In this document: one piece after another, positions 32,742 through 41,526 of the stretch
How positions within the stretch are numbered: position 1 is the first letter of the stretch
How the letters are laid out: each line of letters begins with the position of its first letter
NCBI GenBank assembly: GCA_903917345.1
Contig: CAIXAE010000009.1
Coordinates: 124,001 to 188,000, forward strand
Source: an uncultured Methylococcaceae bacterium
GTDB lineage: Bacteria; Pseudomonadota; Gammaproteobacteria; Methylococcales; Methylomonadaceae
DNA length: 64,000 bases
Direction: 5' to 3'
Position numbers and translations under genes: made by a program
Notes under the pieces: generated by a model
Databases searched by the model: none
The model's input: the letters and a program-made list of their open reading frames with translations, nothing else
Told to the model about the DNA's origin: nothing

Positions 32742-34139
32742 TTGATGAGCCAAAGCGATCAAAAAACATTGGTTCTAAGAAAACAAGCCCTCGATATATT
32801 TGAAGCAGGCGTTATGGCAGCCAATCCATTTCTAGCGGTAAAGCAATCTTTATCAATAGAGAATGGGCAATTAAAACTCGCATTAAACACAGTTGATAAA
32901 AACTCATTTCGCAGCAAAGAGTGGTCAAAAATACATTTAATCGCTTTTGGCAAAGCAGCTTGCGCAATGGCAAAAGCCGCTTTAGACATTATCCCCAACC
33001 ACCTACTTGCTGGAGATAGCATAGTTATCAGTAACTACAGCAATCTAACTTCACTTAATGGCTTAGATGCTATTGGCGCGGGACACCCGCTCCCAGATGA
33101 AGCGGGGCTTATTGCTGCAAAAAAATGTGCTGCTTGTGTTAGTCATGCAAAACAAAATGAACTTGTTCTAGTCTTAATTAGTGGCGGTGGCTCTGCCCTA
33201 ATTCCCTATCCTGTCGACTCCATCTCCTTAAATGATAAAATTGCTACCACTGGTTTGTTACTCGCTTGCGGTGCAACTATCCATGAAATTAATTGCGTAC
33301 GTAAACACCTCTCTCAATTAAAAGGAGGTGGATTAGCTAAGCTTTCAGCGCCCGCAGACTTACATGCTATTATTTTGTCAGATGTTTTAGATGACGATTT
33401 AAGTGTGATTGCGAGTGGTCCGACCGTAGCGGACAGCACAACTTTTAACGATGCCATCACTATTTTCTCCCATTACAATGTGTGGGATAAAATGCCCAAT
33501 GCTGTTAAAGAACACCTAGAAAAGGGGCAAAAAGGTTTAAGGCCTGAAACACCCAAAACAACAGACCCTATTTTTAACAATACAACTCATGTTTTAATAG
33601 GCAGTAATAGCATCAGTCTTGATGCAAGCGCTAAAACAGCAACTAAGCTAGGCTACTCAACACTCGTTTATAATAAGCAACTCTGTGGCGAAGCCAAATA
33701 CGTTGCTGAAGATTGGGTTAAATATGCCAAAAGCTTATGCACAAAAGACTTTGATACACCTATAGCCTTACTTGCTGGCGGTGAAACTACAGTTACTCTG
33801 AAAGGCGATGGTAAAGGCGGACGCAATCAAGAGTTATCTTTAGCCTTTGCAATAGCCGCAGAAAAATACGACTTAAATGGAGACTGGGTATTTCTAAGCG
33901 GCGGCACCGATGGACAAGATGGCCCAACCGATGCTGCGGGTGGCTTAATTGACAAAAATAGTTTAAAACGTATGATTTTTGCTAACCACGACCCAGAAAG
34001 ATTATTAAATAACAATGACTCCTATACAGCATTAAAAAGCTCAAATGATCTATTGATGACTGGAGCGACAGGTACTAATGTCGCAGATTTACAAATTTTA
34101 TTAATACACCCTAAATCAGACTCTAATACGCATTCATAA
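32742..34139 (+). CDS. gck: Glycerate 2-kinase (MOFRL family)
   Basis: '[15 protein letters not shown]', '[11 protein letters not shown]', '[21 protein letters not shown]', '[25 protein letters not shown]', '[16 protein letters not shown]'. Confidence 0.92.
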   Translation: MMSQSDQKTLVLRKQALDIFEAGVMAANPFLAVKQSLSIENGQLKLALNTVDKNSFRSKEWSKIHLIAFGKAACAMAKAALDIIPNHLLAGDSIVISNYSNLTSLNGLDAIGAGHPLPDEAGLIAAKKCAACVSHAKQNELVLVLISGGGSALIPYPVDSISLNDKIATTGLLLACGATIHEINCVRKHLSQLKGGGLAKLSAPADLHAIILSDVLDDDLSVIASGPTVADSTTFNDAITIFSHYNVWDKMPNAVKEHLEKGQKGLRPETPKTTDPIFNNTTHVLIGSNSISLDASAKTATKLGYSTLVYNKQLCGEAKYVAEDWVKYAKSLCTKDFDTPIALLAGGETTVTLKGDGKGGRNQELSLAFAIAAEKYDLNGDWVFLSGGTDGQDGPTDAAGGLIDKNSLKRMIFANHDPERLLNNNDSYTALKSSNDLLMTGATGTNVADLQILLIHPKSDSNTHS

Positions 34140-34153
34140 ATTCAGGAGACACC

Positions 34154-35407
34154 ATGTTTAAAAAATCCATGTCCATTGCCGGCTTTGATAATGATTTATT
34201 TAATGCCATGGAAGAAGAGCGTCTTCGCCAAGAAGATCATATTGAATTGATCGCGTCAGAAAACTACACCAGCCCAAGAGTCATGGAAGCACAGGGCTCG
34301 CAACTCACTAATAAATACGCGGAAGGCTATCCTGGCAAACGTTATTATGGCGGCTGTGAGTTTGTCGATAAAGTGGAACAATTAGCCATAGACCGTGCCA
34401 AGGCACTATTTGATGCTGATTATGCCAATGTGCAACCGCATTCAGGCTCTCAAGCTAACATGGCTGTGTTTATGGCTTTAATTCAACCAGGCGACACCGT
34501 CTTAGGTTTAAGCTTAGCGGATGGTGGACATTTAACGCACGGCGCTAAACCCAACTTCTCGGGCAAAATTTATAACGCCATTCAATACGGTTTAAACTCA
34601 GAAACGGGTGAAATTAACTATGAACAAGTTGAAGCCTTAGCTTTAGAACACAAACCTAAATTAATCATTGCTGGATTTTCTGCTTACTCGCGCATTTGGG
34701 ATTGGCAACGTTTCCGTGATATTGCTGACAAAGTGGGTGCTTATTTTGTGGTAGACATGGCGCATGTTGCAGGCTTAGTGGCAGCTGGCTTATATCCAAA
34801 TCCAGTACCTTTTGCAGATGTGGTCACCAGTACTACCCACAAATCTTTACGCGGCCCTCGTGGTGGACTTATTGTTTGCAAAAGCAATCCTGAAATAGAG
34901 AAAAAAATAGACTCTAGTATCTTTCCAGGTATCCAAGGTGGCCCAGCTATGCATATTATTGCCGCCAAAGCCGTCGCTTTTAAAGAAGCCTTAGAGCCAG
35001 AATTTAAAACCTATCAAGAACAAGTGATTAAAAACGCAAAAGCCATGGCCGCTGTTTTTATGAGCCGTGGTTTTGATGTCGTTTCTGGTGGTACTGATGA
35101 TCATTTAATGTTGGTGTCGTTAATCGCTAAAGGCATTACCGGTAAAGCTGCAGATGCAGCATTAAGCAAAGCGCATATTACTGTTAATAAAAATGCAGTC
35201 CCTAATGATCCACAATCACCTTTTGTGACTAGCGGTATCCGCGTAGGAACTCCTGCGCCAACCACACGTGGTTTTAAAGAAGCAGAAGTCACCGAAATTG
35301 CAAATCTAATGTGTGATGTAATGGAAAATCTTGAAGACGATTCCGTCATAGCAACGGTTCGTGAAAAAGTAAGTGCGCTTTGTGCTCGCTTTCCTGTTTA
35401 TAGCTAA
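34154..35407 (+). CDS. glyA: Serine hydroxymethyltransferase
   Basis: '[53 protein letters not shown]'. Confidence 0.98.
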   Translation: MFKKSMSIAGFDNDLFNAMEEERLRQEDHIELIASENYTSPRVMEAQGSQLTNKYAEGYPGKRYYGGCEFVDKVEQLAIDRAKALFDADYANVQPHSGSQANMAVFMALIQPGDTVLGLSLADGGHLTHGAKPNFSGKIYNAIQYGLNSETGEINYEQVEALALEHKPKLIIAGFSAYSRIWDWQRFRDIADKVGAYFVVDMAHVAGLVAAGLYPNPVPFADVVTSTTHKSLRGPRGGLIVCKSNPEIEKKIDSSIFPGIQGGPAMHIIAAKAVAFKEALEPEFKTYQEQVIKNAKAMAAVFMSRGFDVVSGGTDDHLMLVSLIAKGITGKAADAALSKAHITVNKNAVPNDPQSPFVTSGIRVGTPAPTTRGFKEAEVTEIANLMCDVMENLEDDSVIATVREKVSALCARFPVYS

Positions 35408-35441
35408 TTAAAAAATAAAGAATACTGTTCCAAGGAAAACC

Positions 35442-37115
35442 ATGTCAGATATAGAAATCGCCCAACAAGCCACTATGAAACCCATTATTGGTTTAGCAAA
35501 AGCTCACTTTGGGATTGATGCAGAGCACCTTGACCCTATTGGTCATTACAAAGCCAAAATATCACTAGAATACATAAACAGCTTAAGTGACAAACAAGAC
35601 GGCAAGCTCATTTTAGTGACCGCTATTAGCCCTACTCCAGCTGGCGAAGGTAAAACAACCACCACCGTTGGTTTAGGTGATGCCATGAATCGTTTGGGTA
35701 GCAAAACAATTATGTGCCTACGCGAACCTTCTCTGGGTCCTTGCTTTGGTGTAAAGGGTGGTGCGGCTGGCGGTGGTTATTCGCAAGTTGTACCTATGGA
35801 AGACATTAACTTACATTTTACGGGTGACTTCCATGCTATTGGAGTCGCCCATAATTTACTATCTGCCTTAATCGATAATCATATCAATCACGGCAATACA
35901 CTTGATATTGATCCTAGACGCATTCAATGGAAACGCGTAGTGGATATGAACGATAGAGCACTACGTAACATTGTCGTGGGCATGGGTGGACCTGCTAACG
36001 GTTATTTACGCGAAGACGGTTATGACATTGTTGTCGCTTCAGAAGTGATGGCTATTCTATGTCTAGCAGTTAGTCGAGCTGATCTTAAAGACCGCTTAGG
36101 CCGCATCGTAATCGGTTACAAATCAGACAAAATCACCCCTGTTTACGCTCGTGATTTAAACGCCCAAGGCGCTATGGCTGCCTTATTAAAAGATGCGATT
36201 AAACCCAACTTGGTACAAACCCTAGAGAATAATATTGCTATTATTCACGGTGGACCCTTTGCCAATATCGCACATGGTTGTAACACTGTCACCGCCACTA
36301 AAACAGCGCTTAAATTGGCTGACTATGTGGTTACAGAAGCTGGGTTTGGTGCCGATTTAGGTGCCGAAAAATTCATTGATATTAAATGCCGTATGTCAGG
36401 CTTAAAACCCGCTATCGTGGTATTGGTGGCTACAGTTAGAGCCCTTAAATTCCACGGCGGTATTGCTAAAGAAAACCTAAATACAGAAAGCTTAGCCGCC
36501 CTTGAAGAAGGTTTTAGCAACCTTGAGCGGCATTATCACAATATTACCCAACATTACGGCTTACCCTGTGTGGTTTGTATTAACCACTTTACTTTTGATA
36601 CTGAAGACGAAATTAATCTGCTAAAACAAAAGTGCGAAGTTTTAGGCGCAAAATGCATCGTGTCTAAACATTGGGCTCATGGTGGCGCGGGCGCTGAAGA
36701 CTTAGCCAATGCTGTGCTAGAGGTTACAAATGCAAGCACAGGCAAGTTTACTTATGTTTACGATGAAAACCTTAGCTTATGGGAAAAAATAGAAACCATC
36801 GCCACTAAGTTATATGGCGCATCGGGTATCACCGCTAATGCAAAAGTAAAGGCTCAACTCGCCGAGTGGAATGCCGAGTACGGAAAATTTCCTATTTGCA
36901 TGGCTAAAACCCAAATGTCATTTTCAACAAACCCTAATGCTAAAGGCGCACCTTCTGGACATAGCCTAGAAATCAGAGATGTAAAACTCGCTAATGGTGC
37001 GGGGTTTATCGTTGCCATTGCAGGTGACATTATGACCATGCCAGGCTTGCCTAAAGTACCTGCTGCAGAACGCATTGACATTGATGATGATGGCAAAATA
37101 ACTGGTTTATTTTAA
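35442..37115 (+). CDS. ftfL: Formate-tetrahydrofolate ligase
   Basis: '[29 protein letters not shown]', '[40 protein letters not shown]'. Confidence 0.98.
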   Translation: MSDIEIAQQATMKPIIGLAKAHFGIDAEHLDPIGHYKAKISLEYINSLSDKQDGKLILVTAISPTPAGEGKTTTTVGLGDAMNRLGSKTIMCLREPSLGPCFGVKGGAAGGGYSQVVPMEDINLHFTGDFHAIGVAHNLLSALIDNHINHGNTLDIDPRRIQWKRVVDMNDRALRNIVVGMGGPANGYLREDGYDIVVASEVMAILCLAVSRADLKDRLGRIVIGYKSDKITPVYARDLNAQGAMAALLKDAIKPNLVQTLENNIAIIHGGPFANIAHGCNTVTATKTALKLADYVVTEAGFGADLGAEKFIDIKCRMSGLKPAIVVLVATVRALKFHGGIAKENLNTESLAALEEGFSNLERHYHNITQHYGLPCVVCINHFTFDTEDEINLLKQKCEVLGAKCIVSKHWAHGGAGAEDLANAVLEVTNASTGKFTYVYDENLSLWEKIETIATKLYGASGITANAKVKAQLAEWNAEYGKFPICMAKTQMSFSTNPNAKGAPSGHSLEIRDVKLANGAGFIVAIAGDIMTMPGLPKVPAAERIDIDDDGKITGLF

Positions 37116-37127
37116 TTAGCTTTCGAC

Positions 37128-38726
37128 ATGAAAACACCCGTACTGTCTGTTGAAAATCTGCAAGTCACTTTTAATCAAGAACAACACGTAGTTGACACGA
37201 TAAGTTTTGAGATTTATCCCAGTGAAACTTTCGCTTTAGTGGGAGAGTCTGGCTCAGGGAAATCAATGACTGCACTCTCAGTGTTACGGCTATTACCCAA
37301 TAACGCACAGATAAGTGCCAGCTCTATTGTTCTGCAAGATGATAACTTGCTTGACGCCACTGAAGACGAACTGTGCAAAGTGCGTGGTAAACGCATAGGA
37401 TTAATCTTTCAGGATCCCATGTCATCACTCAACCCAGTGATGACTATAGGTAAGCAAATTGAAGAGGTCATTAATATCCACTTCTCATTGCCCCAAAAAA
37501 CGGTTGCAGAACAAGCGCTAAAACTATTAGAACAAGTAGAAATACCCCATCCAGAAGCACGTCTTAACGACTATCCTCATCAATTATCAGGGGGACAAAG
37601 ACAACGGGTCATGATTGCCATAGCACTCGCAGGGCAACCCGAATTATTAATCGCGGATGAACCCACTACCTCGCTTGATGTCACCATACAAGCGCAAATA
37701 CTCAGTTTACTTAAAAACATACAGCAACAAACAGGTATGGCTTTATGGCTGATTAGCCATGATTTAGCCCTCGTTTCCACAATTGCAGATCGGGTTGCTG
37801 TCATGCAAAAAGGTAAGATTGTTGAAACCGGCTTAACACTAGATGTTTTTAACAATCCTCAACATGCCTACACGCGTAAATTAATTGAAGCGCTACCCTC
37901 AATAAAAAGCTGCTTAAATCACACAACAACAGAGCAAGCTCCGTTATTAAAAGTAGATAACTTTTGTTGCTACTATCCCATAAGAAAAGGTTTATTTAAA
38001 CGCATCGTAGATTATGTTCGCGCGGTTGATGATGTGAGCTTTACTATTCAAAAAGGCAAAACGCTTGCGCTAGTCGGTGAATCTGGCTGTGGTAAAACCA
38101 CCTTAGGTAAAAGTTTAATCAACCTAATTCCTAGCCATAGTGGACAAATTAGTATTGATGGCCTATCAATAAATAAGTTAGATAAAGAAGCCATAAGAAA
38201 ACAGCGCACTCACTTACAAATTGTCTTTCAGGACCCCTTTTCTTCAATGAATCCGCGTATGCTGGTGGGCGATATTATCGCTGAAGGGATTAGAGCCTTA
38301 CATCCCGAAATAACAAATGAAGCACGTAAAACACGCATTCAACAATTATTACATCAAGTTAATCTGCCTGCAGATTCTGCATTACGCTACCCACATGAAT
38401 TTTCAGGCGGACAAAGACAACGCATTTGTATAGCGCGCGCCTTAGCTGTTAATCCAAAACTCATCATTTGTGATGAACCCACTAGCGCCTTAGATGTATC
38501 AGTCCAAAGACAAATTATTCAATTGCTAAAATCTTTGCAACAAGAAAAAGGTATCAGCTATTTATTTATAACGCATGATTTAAGCGTAGTAGCCGAAATT
38601 GCAGACGAGGTAGCCGTAATGTATCAAGGAAAAATTGTCGAATATGGATCGGTTGAACAAGTCTTAACTCAACCAAAAGAAGAATACACAAAACAACTAT
38701 TAAGTGCAGTCCCAGTTTTGAAGTAA
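37128..38726 (+). CDS. yejF: ABC transporter ATP-binding protein with two NBDs (YejF/oligopeptide type)
   Basis: Two Walker A (GESGSGKS, GESGCGKT) and two signature motifs (LSGGQRQR, FSGGQRQR). Confidence 0.92.
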   Translation: MKTPVLSVENLQVTFNQEQHVVDTISFEIYPSETFALVGESGSGKSMTALSVLRLLPNNAQISASSIVLQDDNLLDATEDELCKVRGKRIGLIFQDPMSSLNPVMTIGKQIEEVINIHFSLPQKTVAEQALKLLEQVEIPHPEARLNDYPHQLSGGQRQRVMIAIALAGQPELLIADEPTTSLDVTIQAQILSLLKNIQQQTGMALWLISHDLALVSTIADRVAVMQKGKIVETGLTLDVFNNPQHAYTRKLIEALPSIKSCLNHTTTEQAPLLKVDNFCCYYPIRKGLFKRIVDYVRAVDDVSFTIQKGKTLALVGESGCGKTTLGKSLINLIPSHSGQISIDGLSINKLDKEAIRKQRTHLQIVFQDPFSSMNPRMLVGDIIAEGIRALHPEITNEARKTRIQQLLHQVNLPADSALRYPHEFSGGQRQRICIARALAVNPKLIICDEPTSALDVSVQRQIIQLLKSLQQEKGISYLFITHDLSVVAEIADEVAVMYQGKIVEYGSVEQVLTQPKEEYTKQLLSAVPVLK

Positions 38727-38731
38727 GACAA

Positions 38732-38947
38732 TTAAGCCGCAATTCGACTTATGTTTGGACAACCTTTTTGAGTAGCCTGCCACAAATCATACTTAACTTG
38801 CATACTTAACCAAAACTCAGCAGAAGTTCCCAACCATAGCGATAATCTTAATGCCATATCAGCACTAATATTACTGTTTCCATTAAGAATTTTAGATAAG
38901 GTAACTCTAGAAACCTTTAATTCGCCTGCGGCAGTCGTTATAGACAT
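38732..38947 (-). pseudogene. HigA-family antitoxin, N-terminally truncated
   Basis: 'SITTAAGELKVSRVTLSKILNGNSNISADMALRLSLWLGTSAEFWLSMQVKYDLWQA' lacks the usual 'PPHPGE...' N-terminus. Confidence 0.7.
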
Positions 38948-39072
38948 AGACTCTGGTATCCATTCACAGAGATTGAATAATGCCCTCTCATATCACCTTT
39001 CAGTTCGTGCAACTGCCATGATGGTACATTAATATCATTCTTTGATTTAGCGTTATTAAGTGAAACAAGCAT
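38938..39072 (-). pseudogene. HigB/RelE-family toxin remnant, immediately upstream of the truncated HigA
   Basis: 'LVSLNNAKSKNDINVPSWQLHELKGDMRGHYSISVNG' matches the mid/C-terminal HigB pattern, then goes out of family sequence. Confidence 0.6.
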
Positions 39073-39079
39073 TGATGAT

Positions 39080-39436
39080 ATGGATATCCCTGGATTTAGA
39101 CTGCATTCATTAAAAGGTTTAGACAAGAACAGATGGTCAATCTGGGTGAATGGCAACTGGCGTGTTACATTTGAATTTATTAAAGAAGTATACCTGGTAC
39201 CTTTTGAAATCACAGGAAGACAACTCGCTTTTAAACTTGGCGTATCGCCTTCTACCTTAAGTCGCATTTTAAATGCAAACAGTAGCATCAGCTCAGAAAT
39301 GGCCTTACGTCTTTCTAAGGCTCTGGGTCGATCACCAGAAAGTTGGTTAGCTATGCAAGATAACTACGACCTTTGGCATGCCAGACAAACAGTTAATCTT
39401 GATAACGTAGAAAAGATAGAATTTAAAGCTGCATAA
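39080..39436 (+). CDS. HigB(C-terminal part)-HigA in-frame fusion remnant
   Basis: 'DIPGFRLHSLKGLDKNRWSIWVNGNWRVTFEF' (HigB) runs directly into 'IKEVYLVPFEITGRQLAFKLGVSPSTLSRILNANSSISSEMALRLSKALGRSPESWLAMQDNYDLW' (HigA); HigB-like codons also read upstream of the ATG (FDLALLSETSIDDM). Confidence 0.7.
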   Translation: MDIPGFRLHSLKGLDKNRWSIWVNGNWRVTFEFIKEVYLVPFEITGRQLAFKLGVSPSTLSRILNANSSISSEMALRLSKALGRSPESWLAMQDNYDLWHARQTVNLDNVEKIEFKAA

Positions 39437-39449
39437 CAAATAATATCTA

Positions 39450-39536
39450 GATCGACTGATTGCCGCAACGGCACTCGCTAATCAAAGACCTCTTATTACT
39501 GCTGATGAAAAAATTAAGAACTACGCCGGGTATTAA
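39450..39536 (+). pseudogene. C-terminal remnant of a PIN-domain (VapC-like) toxin
   Basis: Hand translation: DRLIAATALANQRPLITADEKIKNYAGY*, a typical PIN-domain C-terminal pattern; in-frame stop at 39441. Confidence 0.6.
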
Positions 39537-39584
39537 ATTTATAGGGTGATTTATTTATTGCAGTCGTAAAACAAACAACGAGCA

Positions 39585-39870
39585 TCATTTAATAGTGGAC
39601 TGATTTAAGTTTACTCTGACCCCAGCTATTATTTTAGGTGCTTCACCATTAAATTTAGCAAAGCCCATTTCTTTAGCTTTATTATCCAGTGCATCAGGGC
39701 ACCCAAATTTCTTGCCGTGTTTTTTAGTTGACTCTAATCCAGATTTAACTCGTTCACGAATCAAACTACGAACAAATTCTGCCAATGAGCCAAAAATATG
39801 AAATATCAATTTACCCGTAGGTAGTATCAATGTTTTCAGTAATGGCAATGTTGGTTTTTTTTGTAGATTG
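39585..39870 (-). pseudogene. Serine recombinase (resolvase/invertase) fragment with a frameshift
   Basis: 'PTGKLIFHIFGSLAEFVRSLIRERVKSGLESTKKHGKKFGCP' in one frame; 'NIAITENIDTT' just upstream in a second frame; catalytic Ser region absent. Confidence 0.75.
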
Positions 39871-40020
39871 AAATATTCTGATATTTATAGTTGTCAATAA
39901 TTTTGTCGATATCGTGAACCACATGCCTTATGATTGGGGACTAAAGTTATTGGTTAGCAATTATTAGTAGTGCTTCAAATCGTAACACTCTAGGCTAAAT
40001 AGATAACCCCCCTTTGTACA

Positions 40021-40995
40021 ATGGAGCTACAAATGTGTGAAGAATTGAAGAATTTGCCAGATCTAAAACTTTTTTTAGGTTTCCCTGAAAAACTTTCAAC
40101 AATATCAAATGTTGCTAGTGCACTTCAATCTTTCGAAACTGCTATTTACTGCATTGCTCTTGGCAGGTGGCCAGCTACAGTTGGACTAGTTTGGCAAGCA
40201 AATGAGCTGTTACTTCAATACCTTTACAAGGGCTCCTTGGACGAAAATTCTACGATGGCAGCAATGAAAAAGCATTTAGACGAAAAAAAGGTATCTAACG
40301 ATCTAAATAAGGCAGCACATAAACTCCGAATAACAAGAAATGATTTTATGCACACTGGCTTCTCACCAAAAGATGACCTTTTATCAATTCGAATGTTTTT
40401 TGAAGCCGGTGTGCCATATTTTGACAATCTACTCAAAACAGCATTTGAATGTAATGTATATGATTTTTGTGGCACAGGAAACACAAGCAAATGGTTTTGG
40501 GATATTTACAGGAATACTAGAAAGTTAACCTTGAATAGAATTAAAAATGACGACAAATATGCACTAAATGCGACAAATCTGTTTGTTCGTGCTTGCTATA
40601 AAATTGTGTCCACAGGAGGTCGATTCGAAGATTTTGTATTTTCATATAATCCCTATGAATACTTTTTGAAAAATCATCTATACGGAGTCACGTATGAAAT
40701 CGAAAAGATGATAATTAAAGAGTTCATCGCTGATAATTTCAGTGAGGATGAATATGACTTAGTCTGGCTAAATATCAACTGCGATATTTGTTCAACTGAA
40801 CTGATAGGTATATGTGAACGGGACGAAAATGATAATTTTGTTAATCATACCGCCTTTGGTTGTGCTAAATGTGGCTACTCAGAAAAAGCTCAAGATGCAG
40901 TAAATTGTTTCCTAAGCAACCCCATTAACAAAAATAGCAACATTGAAAGAAATTTTGATAACTTAATTCTTGTAACAGATAGAGAATCATTTTAA
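40021..40995 (+). CDS. Uncharacterised protein with HEPN-like Rx4H motif and C-terminal zinc-ribbon
   Basis: Helical N-terminal region with 'HKLRITRNDFMHTGF' (R-N-D-F-M-H); C-terminal CDIC...CAKC pairs; 324 aa. Confidence 0.6.
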   Translation: MELQMCEELKNLPDLKLFLGFPEKLSTISNVASALQSFETAIYCIALGRWPATVGLVWQANELLLQYLYKGSLDENSTMAAMKKHLDEKKVSNDLNKAAHKLRITRNDFMHTGFSPKDDLLSIRMFFEAGVPYFDNLLKTAFECNVYDFCGTGNTSKWFWDIYRNTRKLTLNRIKNDDKYALNATNLFVRACYKIVSTGGRFEDFVFSYNPYEYFLKNHLYGVTYEIEKMIIKEFIADNFSEDEYDLVWLNINCDICSTELIGICERDENDNFVNHTAFGCAKCGYSEKAQDAVNCFLSNPINKNSNIERNFDNLILVTDRESF

Positions 40996-41040
40996 TAAAA
41001 TCGAAATTAACAAAAGTCACTGCGTTCGCTGGTCTATTGC

Positions 41041-41421
41041 TTACGGATGATTCTTAAGACGCCATAAATTATATTCATCCTCTTCTTCTGGTCGAATATA
41101 GCCATTCTTTTTCTCTTTAATTTTCGTCCAATCGCTTTTTGTTAGCTTAGGGCCACTCACATCAAGGTATCCATAGTTTTGATCAGGCAACCTATCCATT
41201 TTACCGATATAGTAATGATAACCACCTTCAGATTATCTTCTAGCAGGAAACTCTGTATCACAGTAATCTAAAAGAATTCGTAAGCTATCGTTATTCTTAG
41301 CATCTTTTGCAGCTTGAACTGAACATTCCTCATAATCTTTAGGACTAAAGATTGACCAAGCTGGAGCAGCATTAGATATTAGACTTAAACTGATTATTAA
41401 CAGTATATCTATTCCTTCCAT
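41041..41421 (-). pseudogene. Small exported protein interrupted by an in-frame TAA (41233-41235)
   Basis: 41233-41421 encodes a hydrophobic leader + '...FSPKDYEECSVQAAKDAKNNDSLRILLDYCDTEFPARR*'; the same frame continues open for 63 codons 'SEGGYHYYIGKMDRLPDQNYGYLDVSGPKLTKSDWTKIKEKKNGYIRPEEEDEYNLWRLKNHP*' to 41041. Confidence 0.55.
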
Positions 41422-41526
41422 ACATTTACAAAATTAAACCGCAGTATTCAATTACAAATCACAAAGGGAATGCAAGTCAAATAATACAATTTCATGGACA
41501 GTTTTTTTACGAAAAATCATTAAATA

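Noticed and set aside
38732-39436. Functional HigBA toxin-antitoxin system
   Set aside because: Both HigB copies lack their N-terminal halves and one HigA is truncated; read as remnants.
41041-41235. Programmed stop-codon readthrough or selenocysteine/pyrrolysine recoding in the small exported protein
   Set aside because: The stop is TAA, which is not known for Sec/Pyl insertion, and no recoding element was recognised; a nonsense mutation is simpler.
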